DNA of 64,000 nucleotides from Streptomyces sp. NBC_00440 (GCF_036014215.1 NZ_CP107921.1:1428501-1492500); one strand, 5' to 3'. Counted from the first letter of the stretch, positions 7,633 through 18,070 are shown. Notes: generated by a model from the letters alone, not told the origin. Made by a program: numbers and translations.

Positions 7633-9360
7633 TCAGTGTCCGGCTCGTCCAGACCCGGCCGCATCGGCGGACACCGGGCGCGCCAGGGCGGGGGCGGGCA
7701 CCCTCGGCAGGGCCTCCCGGGCCCGCCCGTCCGACGGCTGCCCCACGGACGCGCGGCCCCCTTCCGCTTCCGTCTGTTCCGCCCGCGGTCCGCCGGTGCG
7801 CTCACGCTCCCCGGGCAGGGCCGCGCACTCCATCACCCGGGGCAGCCGCAGTGCGGCGACCGCGCCGAGCAGCAGCAGTCCGGCGCTGACCAGCAGGGTG
7901 ACGTGCAGCCCGTGGACGAAGGCGTCACGGGCGGCGCTCCGCAGCGCCCGTCCGGCGGGGCCGCCGAGCCGGGCGGAGACCTGGTACGCCTCCCCCAGCG
8001 AGTTGGCGGCCTGGTGGCTCGCCCGCGCCGGAACCCCGGGCACCGAACGGAGCGACGGACCGTAGGCCGCGTTCATGACACTGCCGAGCAGCGCTATGCC
8101 CATACCGGCACCCAGCTGGTACGAGGTCTCGCCGATCGCCGCCGCGCCGCCCGCCCGGTCGGCGGGCGCCTCGCTGAGCATCGACTCGTACGCCCCGAAG
8201 AGCGTGGCCTGGAGCCCGAAGCCGAGCAGCACGAAGGCGACGGTCAGCAGCAGCGGATTGTCGTGGGTTCCCATCCCGACCAGGCAGAGCACGGCGACCG
8301 CGGTGAGTACGAACCCGCAGCCGACCATCCGGCGCGGTCCGACACGGCGCAGCACGGCGGAGCCCATCGCCCCGGCGGTGATGGCGGCGAAGGTGAGCGG
8401 GAGCAGCCGCAGGCCGGTCGCCAGCGGGCTGAGGCCGAGCACCAGCTGGAGGTACTGGACGGCGATCAGCTCCAGGCCGACCAGGGCCAGCATGGCCAGG
8501 ACGATGCAGCCGACCGCCGTGGTGAAGGTGGGCCGGGAGAACATCCGGATGTCGATGAGCGGGTGCTCCCGGCTCCGCTGCCGCCGGACGAAGAGCACCA
8601 GCAGCACGGCGCCCACCAGCAGTGGCACGAGCGTCTCGGCGCCGATGACGCCTTCTCCGCCGCCGATGCGCTTCACACCGAAGACCACGCCGAGTACACC
8701 GGCGGCCGCCATCAGCGCGCCCAGCACGTCCCACGGACCGTCCGAGCCGCCCCGCGACTCGGGGAGCACCCAGCGGGACAGCGGCAGCAGCACCGCCATC
8801 AGCGGAAGGTTGATCAGGAAGACCGAGCCCCACCAGAAGTGCTCCACGAGGAATCCGCCGAGGACGGGGCCGATGGCGGCGCCGACCGCGGCCACCGCGG
8901 TCCAGACCCCGATGGCCACGGCCCGTTCACGGCGGTCGGGAAAGACCGCCCGGAGGATCGACAGCGTCGCGGGCATGATCATCGCGCCGCCGACACCGAG
9001 CAGGGCGCGGGCCCCGATGAGTATCCCGGGGCCCGTGGAGAAGGCCGCGACGGCCGAGGCCGCGCCGAACAGCCCGTATCCGATCAGCAGGACCCGGCGG
9101 CGGCCCACCCGGTCGCCGAGCGTGCCGAAGAGGATCAGCAGTGCGGCGCAGACCAGCGGATAGGCGTCGACGATCCAGAGCAGCTGGACGGCACCGGGGT
9201 GCAGGTCCTCGGTGAGCGAGGGGACCGCGACATGCAGGACGGTCGCGTCGAGGGCGACGAGCAGCAGGCTGACGCACAGGACGACAAGAACGACCCAGCG
9301 GTTGGCACCGGCCGCGACGGCGACGCCGGGGCGCCTGCCCACTGTGGACGTCCCTGACAT
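7633..9360 (-). CDS. MFS multidrug exporter, DHA2 (14-TM) family
   Basis: 575 residues starting at the ATG at 9360, with GGGAGG seven bases upstream. It is highly hydrophobic with about 14 membrane segments. The DHA2 hallmarks are visible: LLVALDATVLHVAVPSL in TM1, GDRVGRRRVLLIG (motif A) and IGPVLGGFLVEHFWW (motif C). This family exports drugs or secondary metabolites using the proton gradient. The ~60-residue polar C-terminal tail is longer than usual. No regulator gene is next to it; the substrate cannot be predicted. Confidence 0.92.
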   Translation of the reverse strand: MSGTSTVGRRPGVAVAAGANRWVVLVVLCVSLLLVALDATVLHVAVPSLTEDLHPGAVQLLWIVDAYPLVCAALLILFGTLGDRVGRRRVLLIGYGLFGAASAVAAFSTGPGILIGARALLGVGGAMIMPATLSILRAVFPDRRERAVAIGVWTAVAAVGAAIGPVLGGFLVEHFWWGSVFLINLPLMAVLLPLSRWVLPESRGGSDGPWDVLGALMAAAGVLGVVFGVKRIGGGEGVIGAETLVPLLVGAVLLVLFVRRQRSREHPLIDIRMFSRPTFTTAVGCIVLAMLALVGLELIAVQYLQLVLGLSPLATGLRLLPLTFAAITAGAMGSAVLRRVGPRRMVGCGFVLTAVAVLCLVGMGTHDNPLLLTVAFVLLGFGLQATLFGAYESMLSEAPADRAGGAAAIGETSYQLGAGMGIALLGSVMNAAYGPSLRSVPGVPARASHQAANSLGEAYQVSARLGGPAGRALRSAARDAFVHGLHVTLLVSAGLLLLGAVAALRLPRVMECAALPGERERTGGPRAEQTEAEGGRASVGQPSDGRAREALPRVPAPALARPVSADAAGSGRAGH

Positions 9361-9787
9361 GCGCATACCTCCCACAACGGTGTGTCCCTCGCGCTCGGCG
9401 GACCTGGGGGCGTGCGCCTCCGGGGCCCGGCTTCGACGGGCGAGTGAGCCGTCAGAGTACGCGAGACCGCGCGCCTGCCACGTGGCCCATCTCACCTCCC
9501 GGGGCAACCGGTCCGCACCCGCCCGGCACCCGGTCAAACGATCTTGCCGGGGCGACGGCGCGGCGTCGGCGGCCGGAAGGAAATACCGAGCGCATACCTC
9601 AAAAGTCTTTACCAGAGGGCCGATAACACGAGCGTAAGGGCCTTCTTGCATATAACGAGACCCACGAACCGCTATTCGACATTCCGTTGGAATAAACAAG
9701 CGGATGAGACATAGTCCACATCACATCGTCATCACAAAGAGACCGGATCGGCCAGCCTTGTCACTCACTCGCTGTAACGTCGATTGA
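9361..9787. other. divergent intergenic region (MFS exporter / PAP2 phosphatase)
   Basis: 427 bp separating two divergent genes, so it should hold both promoters. The right half (9590-9780) is notably richer in A/T than the flanks. I see a small dyad ATTCC-GTT-GGAAT at 9681-9693 and no gene. Confidence 0.6.
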
Positions 9788-10819
9788 GTGCGTATCGACC
9801 GAATCTTTACCCGCCTGGACCGGGAGCCGGAACCGCCGAAGCTAGAGATCCCGCGGATGAGCCGGACCCGGATCGCCCTGCTCGGCTCGACGCTGGCCTT
9901 CTACCTGGCCATCGTCGTCGCCGTGCTGTCCACGTCCTGGCTCGTGGGACTGGACTGGAAGGTCATGCTCTTCCGGCCGTACCAGCAGTGGCCCCAGCTT
10001 CATGCCTTCCTCGACTACTTCGTGGTGCTCGGCCAGCGCGGACCCACCGCGGTGATGGTCGCGGCCTGGCTCGGCTGGCGCTCCTGGCGGCAGCACACCC
10101 TCAGACCCCTGCTGACCCTCGGCGCGGCGCTGCTGCTGCTGAACATCACGGTGGGCGCGGTCAAGCTCGGCCTCGGTCGCCTCGGACCGCACTACGCGAC
10201 CCAGATCGGCTCGGCCGAGCTCTTCGCCGGCGGCGATATATTTCCGTCGGGCCACACCGCCAACGCGGTCGTGACCTGGGGAATCCTGGCCTACCTGGCC
10301 ACCACCCCGCTGGCCAGGCGCTGGCTCTCGGTGGGCTCGGCCGCACTGGCCCTGGGTGTCGGAGCCACCACGGTGTACCTCGGTACGCACTGGTTGAGCG
10401 ATGTGCTGCTCGGCTGGGCCGCCGGTCTGCTGGTCCTGCTGGGCCTCCCCTGGTTCGAGCCGCTGATCGGCCGCACCGAGACCGCGATCTTCGCGGTGCG
10501 CGAGAAGCTGCGCGCCGCCCGCCGCAGGCCCGCCGCGCCCGCGCCCATACCGGTCGACGTCCAGCCCGCGCTGTTCCCGCACGGCCAGCCGCGCGCCGAG
10601 GGCTCCGACGACGAGAGCCAGCCGCTGGAGCCGGTGGGCATCGCGGGACGCTCCGGCGGTACGCCCAGGAGCGGCACGCACCCCACCTCGCCGCAGCGGG
10701 CGCACGGCCCGCGCTCGGACCGCACGCCTGTCACTCCGGCCGGCAGCCGCCGTCCCCCGCACGCCGACCGCACCCCGCGCACCGGTCAGACACGGCCGGT
10801 TCCGGGGGGCTCCACCTGA
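9788..10819 (+). CDS. PAP2-family membrane phosphatase
   Basis: 343 residues. Several membrane helices carry the PAP2 active-site pieces: PSGHTANAV (motif C2) and YLGTHWLSDVLLGW (motif C3, His and Asp). The C1 region (VKLGLGRLGP) is looser than the consensus. Enzymes of this family dephosphorylate lipid phosphates such as undecaprenyl pyrophosphate or phosphatidic acid at the outer membrane face. The C-terminal ~100 residues are a polar, Pro/Arg-rich and probably disordered cytoplasmic tail. The GTG start has no clear Shine-Dalgarno; an alternative ATG is at 9857 but would remove only a polar N-terminus. Confidence 0.88.
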   Translation: MRIDRIFTRLDREPEPPKLEIPRMSRTRIALLGSTLAFYLAIVVAVLSTSWLVGLDWKVMLFRPYQQWPQLHAFLDYFVVLGQRGPTAVMVAAWLGWRSWRQHTLRPLLTLGAALLLLNITVGAVKLGLGRLGPHYATQIGSAELFAGGDIFPSGHTANAVVTWGILAYLATTPLARRWLSVGSAALALGVGATTVYLGTHWLSDVLLGWAAGLLVLLGLPWFEPLIGRTETAIFAVREKLRAARRRPAAPAPIPVDVQPALFPHGQPRAEGSDDESQPLEPVGIAGRSGGTPRSGTHPTSPQRAHGPRSDRTPVTPAGSRRPPHADRTPRTGQTRPVPGGST

Positions 10820-10850
10820 CAGCGGAGGCGGTACGCACAGACTCCGCAGC

Positions 10851-10901
10851 AGTACGAAGGCCCCGGCCCGGGGATCTCTCCCGGGCCGGGGCCTTCGTAC
10901 T
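10851..10901. terminator. strong bidirectional terminator, 22-bp perfect stem
   Basis: A perfect 22-bp inverted repeat with a 7-nt loop (10873-10879). It lies between the convergent PAP2 and I78 inhibitor genes and lacks a long T-tract, as is usual in Streptomyces. Confidence 0.85.
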
Positions 10902-10943
10902 CCTGAGGGAACGCGGGCTCCGCCGCGCCGGCCGACGCGGGGA

Positions 10944-11159
10944 TCAGCCCGGCCAGCAGCGGACGACCTTCCCGCCGTCGACCTCGAAGTTGAGCCGGCC
11001 CGACAGGAACTCCATGGTGATGACGGTGCCCGTGGGCAGCGCTCTCACGGTGGACCAGCCGCGCTCCCTGGCCAGCTGCCCGGCGCGCTCCTCATCGAGG
11101 CCCACATAGCTGTCGGGGGCGTCGTCAGGCTGTACGGGAGGGGTCGGAATGGGTGCCAT
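10944..11159 (-). CDS. I78-family peptidase inhibitor
   Basis: 71 residues, no signal peptide. The pattern YVGLDEERAGQLARERGW, then VRALPTGTVITMEF and RLNFEVDGGKVVRCWPG, matches the small inhibitor I78 family (elastase/subtilisin-type serine protease inhibitors with the canonical C-terminal RLNxxxD core). Being cytoplasmic by sequence, it may protect against internal proteolysis. A GTG nine bases upstream (11168) is an equally possible start. Confidence 0.75.
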   Translation of the reverse strand: MAPIPTPPVQPDDAPDSYVGLDEERAGQLARERGWSTVRALPTGTVITMEFLSGRLNFEVDGGKVVRCWPG

Positions 11160-11492
11160 GACACCCACCGTAGGCCCCGGGCCGGGGTGGCGGAAGGCCG
11201 GCGGGGCCGGTGTCCCTGATCACGCCGGGATCCGCCTGCTGTCACACTTCTGTCACAGCGCCAACACAGCTGTTCGGCCGTGGCCCGTCACCCGAAGGGG
11301 TGTTCCGTACCGGTCGAATCTGCATTGCACTCACGGTGAACCACGGACCATTTTCCGCCCCCGGAATTTCACAGGAACCGGCCCGCACACGGGTGCCGAA
11401 TTTCCGGTGAATAGAGCGGGGAGAAAAATAACAGGAACGCGGTTGATTCACGAATTCCCTACAGAATCCGCACCACCCGGGATGCCCGCCCG
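11160..11492. other. gene-free region upstream of the I78 inhibitor
   Basis: 333 bp between the I78 inhibitor start and the 3' end of the next minus-strand gene. The part near 11400-11465 is A/T-rich for this genome. I find no gene or clear hairpin; it probably carries the inhibitor promoter. Confidence 0.6.
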
Positions 11493-12329
11493 TCAGCCCC
11501 TCGGCGGGTCGAGCCGCACGCTGAGGTCGTTGTCCACCGTGTAGTACGGCGTGGCCGTGGCGGCCCGCACCGCTCCGTCACCGCACGGCGAACCGGGGTA
11601 GACGAAGACGGACTTCCGGTCGGCGATGTCGTCGAGGATCCGGCTGATCCGGACGCCCGGACCGCTCCCCTCCGCGCCCTCCGGCAGCAGCCACAGGTCC
11701 CAGAACCGGGCCCCTTCGCCGTCGCCCACGGCCAGCGGCCCGCAGTGCAGGGTGCAGCTGAACGCTCCGTCGTCACCGCCGGTCCGCACCGGTTCGCGGT
11801 GCACCTGTCCCGGCGCGCCGCGCAGCCTCGCCTCCACCACCGCGTCCGCGCCGAGCCCCGCCCCGTACAGCTGCCCGGCTACGCTCAGCGCACCCGGCCG
11901 CACGGTGAGTTCACCGGCTTCCGCGTGCGGTGAGCGGGACCAGCTGCGGACCGCGAGCATCCCGTCGGCCGTGCGGTACGGGATGCGGGCGACCACTGCC
12001 GTGGCCGCGGGATGCGGTGTGCGGTCGGTCAGCTTCCGCAGGTCCCTGAGACCCGGCTCGACGCGCTGCTCGCCGGCCGGTCCGCCCTCCGTGAAGACGT
12101 CCCAGCGCCCCTCCCTGAGCTCAGCGGCGGCGTCCAGCACGGCGTGCCCCCCGGAAGAGCCGCCGTCCGGGGACTCCGTGAGCGCCAGCCGGACCCGGTC
12201 GCCGGACTTGCGCCGCTTCAGTACCAGTGCGGTCGGGCCGGCCGCCGCGACGGCGAAGCCGATGGTTCCGTCGGCGTCGGCCGTGCAGTCGACGGCGTAC
12301 GGCAGCCGGTCCTCGCTGGTCCCTGTCAT
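11493..12329 (-). CDS. conserved hypothetical coupled to a glycosyltransferase
   Basis: 278 residues, no membrane segment or signal peptide, rich in beta-strand-like stretches. I do not recognise a named domain. The ATG at 12329 overlaps the stop of the upstream glycosyltransferase gene by 4 bp (ATGA), so the two are co-translated. Motifs such as PYRTADGMLAVRSWSRS and FWDLWLLPEG resemble the small beta-rich domains seen beside glycosyl- or glycerophospho-transferases in Streptomyces (impression only). A role in making or modifying a surface glycan is the simplest inference. Confidence 0.75.
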   Translation of the reverse strand: MTGTSEDRLPYAVDCTADADGTIGFAVAAAGPTALVLKRRKSGDRVRLALTESPDGGSSGGHAVLDAAAELREGRWDVFTEGGPAGEQRVEPGLRDLRKLTDRTPHPAATAVVARIPYRTADGMLAVRSWSRSPHAEAGELTVRPGALSVAGQLYGAGLGADAVVEARLRGAPGQVHREPVRTGGDDGAFSCTLHCGPLAVGDGEGARFWDLWLLPEGAEGSGPGVRISRILDDIADRKSVFVYPGSPCGDGAVRAATATPYYTVDNDLSVRLDPPRG

Positions 12330-13609
12330 GCGGCCCTCCTCCTTCGCACGGCGCCGGAGATCCGGTGCCGCAGTCCGTACGTCCTGCTCCCGGCCGTGCC
12401 ACGAGCGCGTAGCAGTCCTTCGCCCAGCGCGCCGCGGGACGGCCCGCCGCCGTGCCCGGCGGCCAGTTCGGTGAAGAGCGCCTCGTGCCGTGCCGCGACC
12501 GGCGCGGGGTCGAAGCGCGCGGAGCTGTCGCGCGCGGCCCTTCCCATCGCGGCGCGCAGGGCGTCGTCCTCGATCAGCTGGAGGAGGGCCGCCGCGACGG
12601 CCCCGGTGTCGCCCACGGGCACCAGCCGCCCGTCGACGCCGTCGCTGATGATCTCGCGGGGACCGTGCGGGCAGTCGGTGGAGACGACCGGCAGCCCGGA
12701 GCGCATCGCCTCGACGAGCGACATGCCGAAGGATTCGAGACGCGAGGTGACCGCGGCCACCGAACCCTTGACCCACTCCGCCTCGATCGGGTTGGCCGGG
12801 CCCATCAGAAACACGTGGTTGTACAGGCCCAGTTCATCGATCAGGGCACGCAGGGCGCTCTTCTCGTTGCCGCTGGCGTCGCCGCTGCCGTAGATCCGCA
12901 GCCGCCAGTCCGGGCGGACCTCCACCACCTGGCCGAAGGCGCGGATCAGCAGGTCGAACCGCTTCGTCTCGGTCAGCCTGCCCGCTGCCACGACCCACTT
13001 CGCCGTGGTGTCGGAGACCGGGAGAAGCGGCTCCGGAACGCTGTTGGGGATGGCTTCGATCCGCAGGCCGGGAAGGGCGAGTCCATTGCGGTACGCGCGT
13101 GCGTCGGCCTCGGAGACCGTGGTGACCGCGTCCAGCAGGCCGTAGCGGTACCCGATCTCGCGGCGCAGCAGGGCGTTGTGGCTGTCGAGCGTGAGGTGCT
13201 CCTGGCCGACCCGGACCGGTCCGCGCCGCGTCTGGCGGGCGATCTGCACATTGAGCCCCGGACGGGTGCCGACGATCACGTCGGCCTCCAGGGACTTCAG
13301 ATATCCGGCGATCCGGGTGTCCGTGAGCCGGCTGTACTGGCGGTGGCGGTGATCGCCCCGGGGAAAGACGGTGGCCGGCCTGGCATGGTCCGGATCGTCC
13401 CCGGCGTAGTCCGCGCTGTCCTTGCGCGTATCGACGAGATGAGTCATCCGTACGCCGTCCGGAGCGCCCAGCGTCGGCCGGTCGAGGTGCCGGAAGACGG
13501 AGACGATCTCCACATCGTGCTGCTGGGCCAGCGTGCCGGCCAGCGTGAAGGTGGTCCGGATCGTGCCACCGATGCCGTAGGCGTTGTGGAGCATGAAAGT
13601 AATGTGCAT
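12326..13609 (-). CDS. GT4-family glycosyltransferase
   Basis: 427 residues. The N-terminal Rossmann domain starts MHITFMLHNAYGIGGTIRT, with the glycine loop that binds acceptor/donor. The C-terminal GT-B domain has VVAAGRLTETKRFDLLIRAF and the E-x7-E motif region ESFGMSLVEAMRSGLPVVSTD, typical of GT4 retaining transferases using nucleotide sugars. It ends in an Arg-rich tail. It is the first gene of a two-gene unit with the 278-residue protein downstream. The product is probably a cell-surface glycan; the sugar is unknown. Confidence 0.9.
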   Translation of the reverse strand: MHITFMLHNAYGIGGTIRTTFTLAGTLAQQHDVEIVSVFRHLDRPTLGAPDGVRMTHLVDTRKDSADYAGDDPDHARPATVFPRGDHRHRQYSRLTDTRIAGYLKSLEADVIVGTRPGLNVQIARQTRRGPVRVGQEHLTLDSHNALLRREIGYRYGLLDAVTTVSEADARAYRNGLALPGLRIEAIPNSVPEPLLPVSDTTAKWVVAAGRLTETKRFDLLIRAFGQVVEVRPDWRLRIYGSGDASGNEKSALRALIDELGLYNHVFLMGPANPIEAEWVKGSVAAVTSRLESFGMSLVEAMRSGLPVVSTDCPHGPREIISDGVDGRLVPVGDTGAVAAALLQLIEDDALRAAMGRAARDSSARFDPAPVAARHEALFTELAAGHGGGPSRGALGEGLLRARGTAGSRTYGLRHRISGAVRRRRAA

Positions 13610-13713
13610 GTCGCCGTCGTGTCCCCCGCGTCGCCGCCGTGTGCCCGGGACCGCGGCACCCCGGCGCCCCCGGTGTCCCGGATCTCCCCCCGTGACTGCC
13701 GTGCGAAGGGACT

Positions 13714-14319
<606 letters not shown>

Positions 14320-14520
14320 CTAAGCAGACCGGATCAGATGATGATCGTGCCGCGCGGCCCACGGCGGCCGTCCCACCCGCTCGGCGGACCACTCGTCCTC
14401 CCCCGGGCGCCGCCATCCATTTCTGTCCGCCTTTACGCGTGACCCCCGAAGGCGGTCTCCCGTTGTTCTCTTGTTGGCCGGGAACTGCCCGGCGCACGAA
14501 CCGAGTTCGAGGAGCCACCC

Positions 14521-15321
14521 GTGCCGCGCATGCTCGACGTCAGCCAGGACGTACGTGCCGAGATCGGCGACGAAGAAGCCGATCTCCTGCTCGCCGGGGA
14601 CAACGCCCCGGGCAGCTACGACTGCACCTCCTGCCGTACCCCCGGAGACTCCGAGCAGGAGCGCACCAGCACGGTGCTGTTCGTCGGCGACGAGACGGCC
14701 GTGCTCGCCTTCGCCCACGCCACCTGCATCCCCTCACAGGTCGTCAAGGTCTCCGAGACGCAGCTCCAGGGCGCCGTACGGAGCATCACGGGCGAGGGCC
14801 CCGACGCGCAGCAGGGACCGCCCGTCCCGCCGGTCGCGGCAGGTCCTGAGCAGGCCGTGCTCGGCATCACCAGCGGTCTCGTGCTGATCCAGGGCGAGCT
14901 CTGCCCTGCACTGGTCGTCGAGCCGACCGCGCCGGTCGTCCGGCCCGGCTCCACCGGCACGGGCGACGACTTCCTGGACCTCCTCACCGAGCAGGGGTTC
15001 CTCCCCGTGGCCGGTCTGGAGCAGCTGCCGAGCGCCCTGCCGGGCTGGTCCGTGCTGCTCGCCATGGGACAGCTGCACGCCATCCTCCAGCCGGGCACGG
15101 GCGGCGGCAGCCCCGTCTCCTGGTGGCAGGCTCACCAGCCGCTGCATGTCACCGACGGCTGGCGTACGGCGGCCAACAAGTCTCACACGGTGCTGGTCTT
15201 CGCGGCCCCGGCTGGCTCGATCGGCCAGCAGGGCCGCGAGGACCTGCTGCGTGACGCTCTGGAGCGGGCGGCGATGCGGGGCGCGCTGGTGGCCGCCGCT
15301 CTTCCGCTGGCCGGTACCTGA
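14521..15321 (+). CDS. conserved Streptomyces hypothetical protein with CxxC motif
   Basis: 266 residues from the GTG at 14521, preceded by GAGGAG six bases upstream. There is no signal peptide or membrane helix. An early YDCTSCRTPG holds a CxxC pair, and a third Cys follows in ATCIPSQV, which could bind zinc. The rest is predicted alpha/beta with no motif I recognise. It is divergent from the Rpf gene. It is the sort of gene conserved across Streptomyces without an assigned role; no function is proposed. Confidence 0.8.
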   Translation: MPRMLDVSQDVRAEIGDEEADLLLAGDNAPGSYDCTSCRTPGDSEQERTSTVLFVGDETAVLAFAHATCIPSQVVKVSETQLQGAVRSITGEGPDAQQGPPVPPVAAGPEQAVLGITSGLVLIQGELCPALVVEPTAPVVRPGSTGTGDDFLDLLTEQGFLPVAGLEQLPSALPGWSVLLAMGQLHAILQPGTGGGSPVSWWQAHQPLHVTDGWRTAANKSHTVLVFAAPAGSIGQQGREDLLRDALERAAMRGALVAAALPLAGT

Positions 15322-15338
15322 GAGCCCGGATGACCGGA

Positions 15339-15382
15339 TGCCGGTAAACCCCCAGCCATTTCCGGTTTGGGGGTTACCGGCA
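15339..15382 (+). terminator. hairpin downstream of the CxxC hypothetical
   Basis: Arms of about 15 bp (TGCCGGTAA...) with one bulged A and a 13-nt loop, starting 18 bp after the stop codon at 15321. It could equally be an operator for the next gene. Confidence 0.5.
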
Positions 15383-15422
15383 TGTTTGCAGCGGAAATTC
15401 CGTTACTTCCGACCCGCATCCG

Positions 15423-15827
15423 ATGAGCCCCGGGGTCGTTGGCCCCTGTGTGCACCCATACGAGCCGAGCCGCCAGCCGTACCAGTCTCAGATCCCCGCG
15501 ATGCGCCCGTCGCAGGACCCGGCGGGGAACCGTTCCGCCACACCGATCTACGACGCGCTCTACTCCGAGTACCGCAGATCGTTCCGTACGCTCCCCGGCG
15601 ACCGGAACAACGAGGAGCACACCGGCTTCACGGCTTTCGGCACCGGGATGCACGGGGGCGGGATGCACAGCCCAGGTATGCATGGCACGGGTATGCACGG
15701 GGGCGGGATGCACGCGGGCGGCGGCAGCGCACAGCGGCCGCCGGAGAACCCCGGGTCCTGGCAGCGCCAGTACAACAGCGGGCAGGCGCGGCCCGCGCTG
15801 CCGCCGGGCCCGCGCCGGGGCATGTGA
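15423..15827 (+). CDS. small Gly/Met/His-repeat hypothetical protein
   Basis: 134 residues from ATG 15423; a GTG at 15450 in the same frame is an alternative and neither has a good Shine-Dalgarno. The conserved-looking part is TPIYDALYSEYRRSFRTLPG. It is followed by a run of GMHG/GMHGGG repeats at about residues 74-98 and a Pro/Arg-rich end. The Met-His repeats could bind copper or silver, but this is only suggested by composition. It resembles a small Streptomyces family with a PIYDxL core that I cannot name securely. Confidence 0.65.
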   Translation: MSPGVVGPCVHPYEPSRQPYQSQIPAMRPSQDPAGNRSATPIYDALYSEYRRSFRTLPGDRNNEEHTGFTAFGTGMHGGGMHSPGMHGTGMHGGGMHAGGGSAQRPPENPGSWQRQYNSGQARPALPPGPRRGM

Positions 15828-15911
15828 CAGCCCGGCCCGACGGAAACCGGCGAGCGGTGACAGCTGCCGGGCCGGTGGCATCCACCCGCCCGGCAGTCGG
15901 CCCGCGCCTGA

Positions 15912-17360
15912 CTACTTCTTGCGGCCGCGCTTCTCGCGCACCCGGACCGAGATGTGGATCGGCGTGCCGTCGAAGCCGAACTCCTCACGCAGCCGGCGCT
16001 CGATGAAGCGCCGGTAACCGGCCTCCAGGAAGCCGGACGCGAAGAGGACGAACCGCGGCGGCATCGTCCCGGCCTGGGTGCCGAAGAGGATGCGCGGCTG
16101 CTTTCCACCGCGGACCGGGTGCGGGTGGGCGGCGACGATCTCGCCGAGGAAGGCGTTGAGCCTGCCGGTCGGGATCCGGGTCTCCCAGCCCTTGATGGCC
16201 GTCTCGATCGCCGGGACCAGCTTCTCCATGTGGCGCCCGGTGCGGGCGGAGACGTTCACCCGGGGTGCCCAGGTGACCTGGCCGAGCTCGGTCTCGATCT
16301 CCCGCTCCAGGTAGTAGCGGCGCTCCTCGTCGAGGTTGTCCCACTTGTTGAACGCGAGGACCATCGCCCGGCCCGCCTCGACGGCCATGGTGATGATGCG
16401 CTGGTCCTGGACGCTGATGGACTCGGTGGCGTCGATCAGGACGACCGCGACCTCGGCCTTCTCCACAGCGGCCGCGGTACGCAGTGACGCGTAGTAGTCC
16501 GCGCCTTCCTGGAGGTGCACCCGGCGGCGGATGCCCGCCGTGTCGATGAACTTCCAGACGATGCCGCCGAGCTTGATCAGTTCGTCGACCGGGTCGCGGG
16601 TGGTGCCCGCCATCTCGTTGACGACGACACGGTCCTCGTTCGCGACCTTGTTGAGCAGCGAGGACTTGCCGACGTTCGGACGGCCGATGAGCGCGATCCT
16701 GCGCGGGCCGCCGACCGTGGTGCCGAAGGTCTGGGCCGGTGCCTCGGGAAGCGCTTCGAGTACGGCGTCCAGCATGTCGCCGGTGCCGCGGCCGTGCAGC
16801 GAGGAGACCGGGTGCGGCTCGCCGAGACCGAGCGACCAGAGGGTGCTGGCGTCGGCCTCACCGCTCTGCCCGTCGACCTTGTTGGCGCAGAGCACCACGG
16901 GCTTGCCCGCCCGGCGCAGCAGCTTGACGACGGCCTCGTCGGTGTCGGTCGCGCCGACCGTCGAGTCGACCACGAAGACCACGGCGTCGGACGCCTCGAT
17001 GGCGTACTCGGCCTGCGCCGCGACGGAGGCGTCCAGGCCCAGGACGTCCTGCTCCCAGCCGCCGGTGTCGACGACCTTGAAGCGGCGCCCGGCCCACTCG
17101 GCCTCGTAGGTGACGCGGTCGCGGGTGACACCCGGCTTGTCCTGGACGACCGCCTCACGGCGGCCGATGATGCGGTTCACCAGGGTCGACTTGCCGACAT
17201 TCGGCCGGCCGACGACGGCGAGGACGGGCAGGGGGCCGTGCGAGGCCTCCTCAAGAGCGCCTTCGACGTCCTCGACGTCGAAACCCTCTTCCGCGGCGAG
17301 CTCCATGAACTCCGCGTACTCGGCGTCGCCGAGTGCTCCGTGGTCGTGCTGGTCGTTCAT
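15912..17360 (-). CDS. der: GTPase Der (EngA), ribosome assembly
   Basis: 482 residues with two tandem GTPase domains and a C-terminal KH-like domain. The first P-loop GRPNVGKS is at residues 51-58 and its ANKVD at 159-163; the second P-loop GRPNVGKS is at 226-233 with a later FNKWD. The basic end VREKRGRKK is typical. Der is required for maturation of the 50S ribosomal subunit. The ~45-residue acidic N-terminal extension is usual in actinobacteria. It is last in the run cmk-acyltransferase-der, 65 bp after the acyltransferase gene. Confidence 0.97.
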   Translation of the reverse strand: MNDQHDHGALGDAEYAEFMELAAEEGFDVEDVEGALEEASHGPLPVLAVVGRPNVGKSTLVNRIIGRREAVVQDKPGVTRDRVTYEAEWAGRRFKVVDTGGWEQDVLGLDASVAAQAEYAIEASDAVVFVVDSTVGATDTDEAVVKLLRRAGKPVVLCANKVDGQSGEADASTLWSLGLGEPHPVSSLHGRGTGDMLDAVLEALPEAPAQTFGTTVGGPRRIALIGRPNVGKSSLLNKVANEDRVVVNEMAGTTRDPVDELIKLGGIVWKFIDTAGIRRRVHLQEGADYYASLRTAAAVEKAEVAVVLIDATESISVQDQRIITMAVEAGRAMVLAFNKWDNLDEERRYYLEREIETELGQVTWAPRVNVSARTGRHMEKLVPAIETAIKGWETRIPTGRLNAFLGEIVAAHPHPVRGGKQPRILFGTQAGTMPPRFVLFASGFLEAGYRRFIERRLREEFGFDGTPIHISVRVREKRGRKK

Positions 17361-17425
17361 GAAGTCCGTTCCTCTGTTGCGTCATCGATGGACCGCGGTT
17401 GCGCGGTCCACTACTCAAGTCTCGC

Positions 17426-18070
17426 TCAGCGCCCGGTGAGGCGCCTGGCACTTTCCAGGTGGCCGGTGAGCCGCTGCTGGATCCGTACGGTGGCCTCGTC
17501 CAGCGCCTTGCGCGTACGCCGTCCGCTGCCGTCCCCCGCGTCGAAGGGCTCGCCGAACACCACATCGACCCGGCTGCGCAGCGGTGGCAGCGCCCTGACG
17601 AGGCGTCCGCCGCGTCCGGTGCTGCCCAGGACGGCCACCGGGACGATCGGTGCGCCCGCCCGCAGCGCGAAGTACGCGAGTCCCGCGCGCAGTGAGGCGA
17701 AGTCGCCCTCGCCCCTGGTGCCTTCGGGGAAGATCCCGAGGACACCTCCGCCGGCGAGAACCCCGAGGGCGTCCGTGACCGCTGTCCGGTCGGCGGTCTC
17801 GCGGTCCACTTTCAGCTGCCCGATTCCACGAAGGAACGGGTCGAGAGGACCGGTGAACGCCTCCTTCTTGATCAGGAAATGCACCGGCCGGGGCGCCGTT
17901 CCCATCAGCATGGGCCCGTCGATGTTGTGCGAGTGGTTCACGGCCATGATGACCGGCCCGCCCGCCGGGACCCGCCACGCACCGAGGACGCGGGGCCGCC
18001 ACAGGCCGTACATCAGCCCGATGCCGATGCCCCGCCCGACCGCGGCACCACGTGGCCCGGGTGGTGTCAC
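17426..18070 (-). CDS. 1-acyl-glycerol-3-phosphate acyltransferase (PlsC-like)
   Basis: 214 residues. The acyltransferase blocks are visible: NHSHNIDGPM (an NHxxxxD block I variant), then FIKK-type FLIKKEAF and FPEGTRG (block III). These enzymes transfer an acyl chain to lysophosphatidic acid in phospholipid synthesis at the cytoplasmic membrane face. The GTG start at 18070 overlaps the cmk stop by 4 bp (GTGA). The cmk-plsC-der order is widespread in Gram-positive bacteria, which supports the assignment. Confidence 0.92.
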   Translation of the reverse strand: MTPPGPRGAAVGRGIGIGLMYGLWRPRVLGAWRVPAGGPVIMAVNHSHNIDGPMLMGTAPRPVHFLIKKEAFTGPLDPFLRGIGQLKVDRETADRTAVTDALGVLAGGGVLGIFPEGTRGEGDFASLRAGLAYFALRAGAPIVPVAVLGSTGRGGRLVRALPPLRSRVDVVFGEPFDAGDGSGRRTRKALDEATVRIQQRLTGHLESARRLTGR

